Shown here: positions 49,014 to 57,989 of the stretch, piece by piece | Position numbering within the stretch: the first letter of the stretch is position 1 | Layout of the letters: each line of letters begins with the position of its first letter | NCBI GenBank assembly: GCA_964019335.1 | Contig: OZ025723.1 | Location: 310,001-374,000 of the forward strand | Length of the DNA: 64,000 bases | Direction of reading: 5' to 3' | Origin: Diplonema japonicum | Taxonomy: Eukaryota; Euglenozoa; Diplonemea; Diplonemida; Diplonemidae | Position numbers and translations under genes: made by a program | Notes under the pieces: generated by a model | Database searches by the model: none | Told to the model about the DNA's origin: nothing | The model's input: only the letters and a program-made list of their open reading frames with translations

Positions 49014-50801
49014 ATGTCCGAAGCCGGAACCGAGGCTGATATATTAAATGCAACGCAGCAGTCTTATTCCCACAGCGTGAAAGATGGGAAGTCGTCCGTG
49101 TACATGGCCAGTGTGTCTGGGATGCAAGACAGGGCGGATGGGATGCATGACAATGACGGTGACGACCCCTTCAGAGGGGGTTCGCTGGGATCACGGTCGC
49201 GGTCACGTTCCCAAGAACCTTCCGAATTGGTCCAGGATGAGGTGGAGGATGTAGTTGCACCCGAGGAACTGCAACGACCTATTTCCGCTTTGCGTTCAGC
49301 CCAGCCTTCGGTGCCATCTTCTGTCGCTAGCCAGCAGATGGAAAAGAAGAGCTCTGCGAGGTCCATCCGTTCTGTTCCTTCTTGTATGAGCACCCATCTA
49401 TCTCGCGAGCCGACGCCACTGTGCATGACTGTCACAAGAATGCCTTCCACGAACACTGAGCCTTCGGTTGCGGGGTTCAGGAATGAGTCACCACCCCCTC
49501 CACCTGTGTCAGCACCAACTTCGATGCAAGATAAAGTTGTGACAATGAAGACCAACGAGCAGCTACATACCAGCGCCTCGCCCAGCAACCCGTACGTCAT
49601 CCCCGACGCAAGGGCCACACCCCACTCCGAGACTACTTCCTATGCCGCCGAGTTGTCCATAGCAAACTCAAGGAACACCAAACTGGGGTACAACAGCCCT
49701 TCAGCGAGCAATCCAACATCACAGGTGCTCACGTCTTCTGGCCCCAGCGGCAACAGTGTGCCTGTGCCAATGGCTATGCAACAACCTCTCAGCCAGCCCG
49801 AGCCGCCTGTACCCGAACCCGAACCCGAAGAAAATGAAGAAGATGAGGATGACGATGATGACCAGTCCGGCATGTACGCCTCGTACGGTGTGTTGGCTGC
49901 CTCGATGGTGCCCGGTCCCTTGTTCTCCCCGTATGAGCCCCCCGAGCAGCAGAACGAAAACGAGTTGAACACAATGAAAAAGAAATCCGTAAAGAGGAAG
50001 TCCTCACCTAAGAAGAGACAAGAGGCTGTGCCACCGCCCTTCTCCCCACAAAGGGAGGCGCCTACACCACTTCGCTCGCCGCCCGAGAACTACACAGTAC
50101 CGCGTGATGTTATCAGAGACACGGCGTGTGAGATGTGGGATAGTTGTCAGAGGGAGATGAACCTGGATCGAGCGAGGAGTAAAGACGCAAAAATGAAGAA
50201 AATGGCAGCGATTGAGAAACGGAAGCAGACGAAGGAGGAAGTGATTATGCTGCAGGCTTCGGAGAGGGCGAATCAGTACCACGCGAGGGAGAAGTACCCT
50301 GAGAAGAAGTTTGATGTGAATATCGGGAAGGGGAAGGAGAGGCACAGGGAGGTAGGAAGCCTGTGGCTTACAGAGTCGACAATGAAGTATGAAGAGGTGT
50401 TCGGCGTGCAACCGATAAGCAGCCCCTCGCCTGCAAAGGTGACGAAGACGAGCACGCTGGCACCAATGTCCCCTACCAGTGGTAGCCACTCTCCACCACA
50501 CGGGATGCGTACCGTCAAGATGTCAAAATCCATCCTCAGCAAGGCTCGCCTGTCGCCAGACTGCGAGAACTCTGTCGACGCCGTGGCACGCCTCAAAAAG
50601 CTCAAAAAACTTTCCGCTTCCCCCACCTCCTCCCCGCTCCTGCGCTGCCCCAAACCCTCGTCGGTCAGCCGCCCCACTAGCATTGCTAACCCCCACCACC
50701 CGGACTGGAAGCTCAGTTCAGACGGCACCTTCATGCTTCCCGATGGCTCCCTTATGAACATCGCGGAGCACCCTTCTTTGAGGAGGGGCTACTATGCATG
50801 A
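49014..50801 (+). CDS. Mostly disordered protein, unknown function
   Basis: The 595-residue protein is rich in Ser, Pro, Thr and Glu for the first 360 residues, with an acidic patch (EPEPEENEEDEDDDDD) near 265-283 and a basic KKKSVKRKSSPKKRQE near 322. Residues about 355-465 are better ordered: TACEMWDSCQREMNLDRARSK, a basic helix, then FDVNIGKGKERHREVGSLWL. The C-terminus ends with a compact HPDWKLSSDGTFMLPDGSLM element. No known domain is recognised. Arg-Ser pairs near residues 58-66 resemble SR-type phosphosites. Start is the ATG after GCTAAAG. Confidence 0.6.
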   Translation: MSEAGTEADILNATQQSYSHSVKDGKSSVYMASVSGMQDRADGMHDNDGDDPFRGGSLGSRSRSRSQEPSELVQDEVEDVVAPEELQRPISALRSAQPSVPSSVASQQMEKKSSARSIRSVPSCMSTHLSREPTPLCMTVTRMPSTNTEPSVAGFRNESPPPPPVSAPTSMQDKVVTMKTNEQLHTSASPSNPYVIPDARATPHSETTSYAAELSIANSRNTKLGYNSPSASNPTSQVLTSSGPSGNSVPVPMAMQQPLSQPEPPVPEPEPEENEEDEDDDDDQSGMYASYGVLAASMVPGPLFSPYEPPEQQNENELNTMKKKSVKRKSSPKKRQEAVPPPFSPQREAPTPLRSPPENYTVPRDVIRDTACEMWDSCQREMNLDRARSKDAKMKKMAAIEKRKQTKEEVIMLQASERANQYHAREKYPEKKFDVNIGKGKERHREVGSLWLTESTMKYEEVFGVQPISSPSPAKVTKTSTLAPMSPTSGSHSPPHGMRTVKMSKSILSKARLSPDCENSVDAVARLKKLKKLSASPTSSPLLRCPKPSSVSRPTSIANPHHPDWKLSSDGTFMLPDGSLMNIAEHPSLRRGYYA

Positions 50802-51024
50802 TGCCCCACCCCACGCCGACCTTTCTCTATTTTATTTTTGTACATTGTAGCAGTTGTACTTGTCTTGTTAGTTTCCCCCTTTTTTTTTTGTTTTTGGTTT
50901 CCCTGGTGAGTCGTTGTGGACTTTCTCCCCATAGTGAATTGCTTTTTTTTTTTTTTTGTCTTTGATACGGAACGACTTTTTTTTTTATATATTTCATGTT
51001 CTATCACCCCCCACAGGAGGTACT

Positions 51025-54016
51025 ATGAAAAACTCATCATGCGGCTCCCAGGAAAAGCTGGAGTCACCCAAAGCATCAGTGAACAACTTGGGGGGGAGCA
51101 TGAGGCTGGCACCATGTGCACCGTATGTGGTTTATATTCTTCTTCTTTTTTTTTTTTTTTCCACTCATTAGACGAAAACATAAAAATAACAGGGGTGCGC
51201 AACTCCAGCGACAGGAAACCTCGATCTACCTGAGGAACACTGACCTTTCCCTGTCGATGACGATAGATAAGGTCAACACGTCGCATGCTGCATTTGTGGA
51301 CCGTACAGAAGACCTGATAAAGATGAAGGAAGACAGGACGAAGGGCTTCCTGAAGGATAAGAACGCGAAGACGAAGAAGGAGGCCACCAGACGCATATCA
51401 CTGTGGATGCAAACCATCTTCTCAATCGCATCTGTGCACAAAATGCAGAACAGCGCGGAGCAACTGCGAGCGAAACTGGAACTACAATATCTTTTAGGAC
51501 CCATGGTGAGGAAGTGGAAGTGTAGACGCCGGACCATCGCAAGGCAGCGGGACATGCTCTTCCAGAGAGAAGACTTGATACCAAAGCTGACGGTTGCAGA
51601 CTTGAAACAACTGGAGTTTTTCAAAAGCTGGAAAGCGGCGAATCTATCCGAACTGATCCCACAACTAAAACCCGACACCTTTAAAGAAGGCGATTACATA
51701 TGCATGGAAGGTGACTGGGGCGACGAAATGTACATTTTGATGTCCGGCACCGTTGACATCTACATCAGAAACCCGAAGAAGCGAACAAAAAAACGAGGGA
51801 AGGGTGGCCTCGTTGTGGCAACCCTGTCGTGTCTGGAGACGGATGCAAAAAGGGTTCCAAAGTACTTCGGGGAGTTCGGGATACTTTGCCGTGAACCCCG
51901 TGGCGCGAGCATCATCGCAATGACCCCATTCGTCGATGTGTGGAAAGTCTCCGCTGCAGTACTTAACGACACCCTGGACAAGCTTCCCCTTACCGTGAAG
52001 GAGAGCCTGCTTACTATGGCGGACATACGTCGTGCTACTAATATGGAAAAGCTTTATCCCATCGATCCCAAGGTCCTCGCCCGTTCCAGCAAGATATTTA
52101 AGGAGCTCCCTGAATACCAGATCCAAGATCTTTTAAAGAAGTTCAAGCCGAGAATATTCCGCGCCAAGGACATCATTTTGCAAGAAGGCACCTTCGGCGA
52201 CTGCCTGTACTTCATTGCGTCGGGGTCAGTTCAAATCACCAGTGTTGTGTCCGAACCTGCGTTGGAAGCGACATCTCTTAAAGTGACACGATGTGCTCTC
52301 ACATCACCGAAAACACCGAAGAAACCGTTGCCGAGCCCGTTGAAAACCAGCAAAAAGGCGACACCGGACTTGATACAACCTATAAAGGAGAAGCTTGTGG
52401 AAAAGAAAGTTGTGCTGGCCACACTGTTCTCCGGCAGCACCTTCGGCGAGATGTCGGTTGTATTTCTCGAACCGAGGTCTGCAACGGTGGTATGCCTGAA
52501 TTTGTTTTTTTTTTTTTTTTTTCAGGTGGGACTATACTAAATGTAGAACAGGCCCTACGTGGCCAAAAGTAAAGAATTGTTGCTGACCTCCTCGTGGTAC
52601 CCACCGGGCAACGGATGAGTGGAAGACCCTGCAGTATGCTCATCCGGCGAACTGGCAACAGTGGGCGTATGGAGCATTGGTGAACAAGATATCCCGGCGT
52701 AACAAACCCCTTTGTTAATCGTGTCGATGCTTAGGGGGCTTGGATTCACCGCAACCGCGCTTTGAATTGGGCAGCAGGTCGGACCGCGAAGCGACCCAGG
52801 TGTTGGCAACACCTCCCAAAGCGAGCTGGGGATGCATGCGCACTCTAGCTTACGGGCGAAAGATAAATGTCCCCCTCCCCGGTCGTGAGGCCTATGGGTG
52901 TGGCACGCCATGTCTGAAACGTTTAGCTCCCTTGAAGCTCACACCAGTGTGCGAGTTTAGCCCATTTTTTGGCACGTTGGCGATGGCTGTGGTGGTCGTT
53001 GCAAGAGCGCCTATAGGTAGTATTGGACGATTCAGTTAACAGAATAGTTTTTTTTTTGTTTTTGTTTCTCCCTTTAAAATTCAACGAAACAGATGGCGCT
53101 GACTCCTTGCGACTTGTGGTCCCTGAACAGGAGCGACCTGTCTGATCTCTCGCTCACGAACCCCGACTGGTTCATCAACAGCAAGCATATTCTGAACAAG
53201 CTCAGGGCGACATGGCTCCCGCAGTGCTCGGTTTCGCAATGGGCAGGTTCCCCGTTGTTGAACCAGCTTGGGATTTCAATGAGAGGTGCGAGAGAAATGC
53301 ATCCTTTCCTCACGCCTTTCGTCGTGGAAAAATCCGAGGTGATTGTGAAGAGCAACAACGAGATCTCAAGCGTCGTCTTCGTGGTGAAGGGGAGTGTGGA
53401 GAAGAAGGCAGCCGAGGTGGAACCCGAGACCCAGAGAGTATTTGGTGCCGCAGAGCTCATGACGTTCCAGACATACTGGCCCTTCACACTGCGTGCGGTG
53501 ACCAGATGCGACTGCTGGGTGTGTCCCAAAAACATTTTCATCGAGAAGATCACTAAGTTTCTACCTCACGTCATCGAGCAGACGAAGGACGAAGATTGGC
53601 ATACCGAAACCACCACTGCCTTTGGCCTTCCTTACATCCCCCAGGAAGACAGGTATCTTGATATCAATATGGTAGAATCCGACGGTTCTCCACCAGTGTC
53701 GCCCTCTGCTTCTCGCTGTCAGTCGCCGGTTGCACGCAACCGGTCGCTCTCTTCTTCTGTCGGTCAGTCCCCCACTGCACGCAATAGGTCGCTTTCTTCT
53801 TGCAATCAGTCCCCCACTGCACGCAACCGGTCGCCCTCTTCTTGCTGTCAGTCCCCCACTGCACGCAACCGGTCGCCCTCTTCTTCTTGCTGTCAGTCGC
53901 CTACTGCACGCAACCGGTCGCCCTCTACTCGTTGTCACTCTCCCACGTCACTTGGTGTCGGGACAGTGAAGGAGCGTAGAATCTCACGACGGGTGTCTGC
54001 CGTTGTTTCTTTGTGA
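51025..54016 (+). CDS. Triple cyclic-nucleotide-binding-domain protein with SPTARNRS repeats
   Basis: Three exons: 51025-51122, 51172-52489 and 53093-54016. The first intron is 49 nt, the second 603 nt. The product has 779 residues. A helical basic region precedes CNB domain 1 (about 165-300: FFKSWKAANLSELIPQLK, GDEMYILMSGTVDIYI, GEFGILCREPRGAS). CNB domain 2 (about 335-490: FGDCLYFIASGSVQI, FGEMSVVFLEPRSATV) continues across the second intron into MALTPCDLWSLNRSDL, which is strong evidence for the join. CNB domain 3 is more degenerate (about 540-640). Residues about 680-756 are tandem SPTARNRS-type repeats. The phosphate-binding arginine is present in domains 1 and 2. Cyclic-nucleotide sensing in the flagellum or cytoplasm is plausible but not shown. 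Confidence 0.75.
52505..53047 (-). mobile_element. About 540-bp insertion in an intron, retroposon-like
   Basis: All other introns called here are 33-55 nt; this one is 603 nt. The extra sequence has ordinary composition and is bounded by a T run of 18 (52505-52522) and a T run of 10 (53048-53057). Read on the minus strand it begins near 53047 and ends in an A run of 18, as a poly-A-tailed retroposon would. A minus-strand frame covers 52555-52911, but it matches nothing I recognise and has no RT motif. No clean target-site duplication is seen because both edges are T-rich. The acceptor CAG at 52523-52525 would give an early stop. Confidence 0.5.
53713..53943 (+). repeat. Tandem coding repeat (SPTARNRS units)
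   Basis: Six imperfect copies of a 39-48 bp unit encoding SPTARNRS followed by Leu or Pro and a Ser/Cys-rich spacer. Spacers differ in length by whole codons, so the frame is preserved. Confidence 0.85.
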
Positions 54017-54236
54017 TACCATGAGATGCCAAGGGGTACAAGGGGTAGGGGGTAGAGCATGATATAAACTGGGTGTTTCCATACCTTTTCGTCTTTTTTT
54101 TTCTCCCCCTCTCTCTCCCCTTCCCAGTAGTCTTGCAAGCCTATTTCTTCTTTCCCCCCTTTGAGCAGCATGGAAAAAAAAAAAAAGGCATTCAAAAACA
54201 AAAAGGCGGGAGGAGGGGTAGGGAGGGGGACAGAGT

Positions 54237-54911
54237 ATGGACGCCCCCAACGATGAGGGAGGCCGTTCGGTGGCGCCGTTTGAAAAGCACAAGATCGTGT
54301 TTTTGGGAGATTCGTGCGTGGGGAAGACCAGCATCATCACTAGGTTTATGTACGATACCTTCGAATCGGGGTACCAAAGCACCATCGGCATCGACTTCTT
54401 GAGCAAGACAGTGATGGTAGGTGACAAGATGGTCAGGCTGCAGCTGTGGGACACGGCTGGCCAAGAGAGGTTCAAATCATTGATCCCCTCGTACATAAGG
54501 GATTCAAAGGTAGCTGTTATTGTCTACGATGTGACGAGCAGGATAAGCTTTGAAAATGTCGATTCATGGGTGGATGATGTGAGGAGTGAACGGGGGGATG
54601 CTATTGCAGTCGTTGTCATCGGCAACAAGTCTGACAAGTCGGAGCAGGCCAGGGACGTTACATTTGAAGAGGGCGAGGCGAAGGCCGGCACCCTCAACGC
54701 CACCTTTCTCGAAACCTCCGCCCAGACGGGGCAGAATATTTCCGCTTTGTTCTCCTCTATTGCGGCGACGCTACCAGGCATCACCCGCCCCACTGCACCC
54801 GACTCCCCTTCGGTTGTTCAAAGCCCCCCTACCCGCACTCTCGACCCCTTCACTATTGAGCCCGCTCCAGAAGCCCAACCGCAGCAAAAATCATGCGGTG
54901 GGTGTATGTAA
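54237..54911 (+). CDS. RAB6: Rab6-type GTPase
   Basis: The protein has 224 residues. GTP-binding motifs are intact: GDSCVGKT at 24-31, the switch I YQSTIGIDFLSKT, WDTAGQE at 71-77, NKSD at 130-133 and ETSA. The switch regions and RFKSLIPSYIRDSKVAV match Rab6, which directs traffic at the Golgi and from endosomes to the Golgi. After the G domain comes a 40-residue Pro/Ser/Thr-rich linker. The end is KSCGGCM. The two cysteines are spaced C-x-x-C-x, unlike the usual -CxC of Rab6, so prenylation may differ. No downstream intron gives a better ending. The start is the ATG at the end of the purine-rich leader. Confidence 0.88.
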   Translation: MDAPNDEGGRSVAPFEKHKIVFLGDSCVGKTSIITRFMYDTFESGYQSTIGIDFLSKTVMVGDKMVRLQLWDTAGQERFKSLIPSYIRDSKVAVIVYDVTSRISFENVDSWVDDVRSERGDAIAVVVIGNKSDKSEQARDVTFEEGEAKAGTLNATFLETSAQTGQNISALFSSIAATLPGITRPTAPDSPSVVQSPPTRTLDPFTIEPAPEAQPQQKSCGGCM

Positions 54912-55424
54912 TAATATCAGGGAAGAAGAAGAGGAAAGAAAAAAAAAAACTAGTGTGGGTGGAAGGGAAGACTTTTTAAGTATGAGCTCGTCCGGAAAAA
55001 GAAAGAAAATCTACAGTTTTTGGAGGGGGGGGGGGGGGGGGGTGCATTTAAATATCTCCTTTTTTGTTGGGGAGGGGGGGAGGGGGGAGGTCCAGTGGTA
55101 GCATCACGGTACCTGTCCGCTTTGACAGCCGTAGATACCCAGCGGATAGAAATGGGGGATGTCTGTTTTCAAAGTATATCAGGCTAGGCACAGGGCAGCA
55201 AAAGAGCGGCCTCACTGGCCGTTGTTATGCTTCCCCCCCCCCCCCCCCCCCCCATCATAGTTAATTTTATTTTTTCCTTTTCTTATTCCCATTGATTAAA
55301 AAGTAAAAAAGAAAGTGTCCCTTTCTCGCATGATCCTGTGACCTCAGCCTATCTGTATCAGAGGGGCCAGGTTGAATTTCTGAACCTTGAAATATGCTGG
55401 ATAATAATAAGAGACCTGTGGCGC

Positions 55425-55461
<37 letters not shown>

Positions 55462-55780
55462 TATATTTCCCTTTAGAAACAAGAAAAAAGAGACGAATGA
55501 AACTGGCAGATGCCCTCTGTTTCTGTTTCTTAGTTTGGTGTTATGTAACTTTTTTTTTTTCCTCCTTCGCCACCCTCTTTTTTTAACACCGGCATACCCC
55601 CTTATATATTTTTTCTTTTTGAGAGTAATTTCCTTTTCCTTTTGCTCCCTCCTTTTATTTCCTACCTCCTAGCCTTGATATTTCTTTCTTTTTTGGGGAC
55701 AACTAACCATGTACTACACACCATAGGCTTACCCACACTTTTGATACCTTCCCCTCTTCCAACCCGTTTTCCTGAATAAA
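54912..55780. other. Intergenic region with homopolymers and an ordinary-composition island
   Basis: No gene seen. A G run near 55023-55042, a C run of 21 at 55233-55253, and a T run of 32 at 55427-55458. The island 55095-55230 has normal composition and short hairpins (CTGTC/GACAG near 55118; CGGCC/GGCCG near 55207). It could be a small RNA, but no tRNA B box or other family signature is visible. Confidence 0.5.
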
Positions 55781-57586
55781 ATGGTGTTCACAGTCCTTTC
55801 CGCGTGCGACTTGGGTGGAAAGTGCAACTTCGAGCTGACCTTCCCCACTGTGCCAACCATCAGCGAACTTCGCGAGAGGATCGATGGTGTGATGTCGCAG
55901 GAGGCGGCACTGAGGAGGTCTCCCCAGGCCGGGCAGTTCTCGATCCACAGAGCTCAGGTCTTCGATGAGAGGATGGAGATGTGGGTGGATTTGGTTGCAA
56001 GCAGCCAGCTTGAGGACTACTGCCAAGTGTACGTCTTCCAGAAGGAGTCCCCCTGGCACAAGGACACCCCGGGGAGGATCCCCCCTCCCACAAGGCCCGT
56101 CACCTCCAGCTCGGTCCCGATGTACGCGAGGTCCGCATCGCCGCCTCCGTACGGTGAAGGGCACCATGCGCCCTTGTACAGCGACCTGCGTGAGGGCAGC
56201 CCTTACAGCGCTGCGAGGAGCCCCTACAGGGGAGAGCAAGAGTTCTCCCCCCGCAGTCAGGCCCACAGCGAGGGTGTCGACAACTCCTCCCACATGGATA
56301 AGGTCAAGATGGTCTACGATGCCATGGACACCAGGAACAGCCGTGCCGTGACCCTCGACGAGTGGGCTGAGACCTTCCAGAAGGTGAGGGTTTCGCCCAC
56401 CGCCCTCACCGACGCCACTGTGGATGACCTCTTCCACAAGAAAGCCGACCGCAACGAGGACGGTGTTGTCAGCTTTCCTGAGTTCCAGCACTTCTGCGAG
56501 GTGTACCCGAAGCTCCTTGAGAGTCTGTACTTCAGGCTCAAGAGGCATGGACAGGACACCCTCAGGCAGGACAAATTGAAGGCTCAGTACGACCAACTGG
56601 TATGCAAACCCACATGTTAAAAGCACACGCACAGGACGACCTTGAGAAGAGATTGGACGATGCCAGGCAAGAAGCGCTGGACGCTGAGGCGGAAGGCCTT
56701 GCTAACCAGCAGAAGATCGACGACTTCGAAGCGCAGCAGCAGCAAGCGAAGGAGGACGAGCAGGACGCACTGCAGGCTAAGAACCTCGCGCACACCGACT
56801 CCGAGAATGCCAGGCACGCTGTGAGGGACGCCAAGCAGGAGGAGGGCATCGCAAAGGAGAACATCAAGAAGAGGGACATCGCTAAGAGGCAGGCACAGAG
56901 GGCTGTGGAATCGCAGGAGAAGAAGGCGCAGGCTCAGCAGGCGGAGCTTGAGAAGCTGAGGAAGGAGCTTGAAGTGCTGCAGCGCAGGGTGGCTGACAAG
57001 GAGTCCGAAATCTCGAGGCAAGAGGAGAACATCAGCAACGCTGAGAGAGATGTTGAGGAGGCCAGGTCAAAGGCCTTGGACCACGACGACCCGTCTTTGG
57101 AGGATGAGGCCAAGCAGAGGGCCCAAGCCACTCAGGCGGCCGACGAGGATCTGAAGCAGTGCATTGCCAACGAGAACGAGAAGACTGCTGCTCACCGTAA
57201 TGCTCAGCGTGGTGTCTCTCAGGCAGCGCAGGCCAAGTCGCAAGCGGAGAAGGAGGCGCAGGCTGCCAAGATCAGGGAGGAGCAGAAGAAGAAACTGGAA
57301 CAGAGAGCTGAGAGAGCTGTCGAAGATCAGAAGAGGGCTGTCCAGAGGAACGAGGAGAAAGATCTTGAAGCCGAGACCAAGCGCCATGAGCAGGAGGAGA
57401 AAGAGAATGACCTCTTGCAGATGGAAGTGAGGTTGAGGGAGCAAAGGGAGGCAGTCGAACGCAAAGAAGAACACCTCAGGGGGTATGAATTGCCACAACA
57501 CGCCAAAATACCAATATGACAGTGCCCACCGTGACTTCAGCCAGGAAGCAGGACGAAACTCGCCCCGTGGCAACTACGAGGCATGA
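55781..57586 (+). CDS. EF-hand/coiled-coil flagellar-type protein, paralogue 1
   Basis: Three exons (55781-56599, 56635-57482, 57523-57586) with introns of 35 and 40 nt give 576 residues. Residues 1-95 form a compact domain (FTVLSACDLGGKCNFELTF, HRAQVFDERMEMWVDLVAS, QVYVFQKES). A Pro/Ser linker follows, then an EF-hand pair at about 170-255. The second loop DRNEDGVVSFPE (223-234) has good calcium ligands; the first is degenerate. Exon 2 is one long coiled coil. The last exon restores AHRDFSQEAGRNSPR, matching the paralogue. From memory, trypanosomatid flagellar proteins share this N-terminal domain and order. Calcium-responsive flagellar structure is the inferred role. Confidence 0.72.
55964..56051 (+). 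repeat. 88-bp tract identical between the EF-hand paralogues (copy 1)
   Basis: Identical base for base to 58167-58254, although the flanking coding sequence differs at many silent and coding sites. The pattern suggests gene conversion. Confidence 0.8.
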
Positions 57587-57989
57587 ACAAAAACAACGTT
57601 TTCTAGTGTCACATTATTGACAACTTTGTATTGTAAACCCTTTCCCACCCACCCCTAAAAAAGAAGTCTTAGTTTATCCCTCCCTGTTATCTCCTTGGCT
57701 TTTTCTGGGTCGCCACCTGGTGGTCCCTGCTTCTCCCGTCTGTCTAATCAGCTGGAGGCCATGCTCCTTTCCGTAAGGTTGCTATAAACCCACGGTCATT
57801 GGCACTGCGAAGCTATGTGAAATGCTGCACGCGCGACAGGCTCTTGTAAAGTAGAAGAACATAGCACAGTGCCATTTGTAGTGATCGCCCGTGTTGTCCC
57901 TGAACCACCGGTCTACCCACTCACCCCCTACCCTATTTTATTCCTTCTAACTTTCGTGATTGATAGTCTCCTTTAGGTTCCCTAGCATC
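57587..57989. other. Intergenic spacer of ordinary composition
   Basis: No protein gene seen. Unlike most spacers it lacks long homopolymers. A pyrimidine tract ending CTTTAG (57976) and a second AG at 57985 precede the next start codon. Confidence 0.5.

Noticed and set aside
52555-52911. Minus-strand frame of 118 codons in the intron insertion as a transposon protein
   Set aside because: No reverse transcriptase, transposase or other recognisable motif; kept only as part of the unnamed insertion.
53093-54016. Separate gene starting at the ATG at 53093
   Set aside because: The AG right before it is in phase with the donor at 52490, and MALTPCDLW is the natural continuation of the interrupted CNB domain; the ATG is an internal methionine.
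55095-55170. Possible tRNA (AGTGGTAGCATCA resembles a D-loop/A box)
   Set aside because: No B box, no T arm and a six-base anticodon-like loop; not a tRNA.
55703-56632. Minus-strand open frame of 309 codons opposite EF-hand paralogue 1
   Set aside because: Similar frames opposite paralogue 2 break at different points, as expected for shadows; the + strand frame is conserved with matching introns.
57483-57522. Apparent frameshift near the end of EF-hand paralogue 1
   Set aside because: Reading straight through gives an early stop, but a 40-nt intron with consensus GTATGA...GACAG restores the paralogue's C-terminus exactly, and the intron position is shared.
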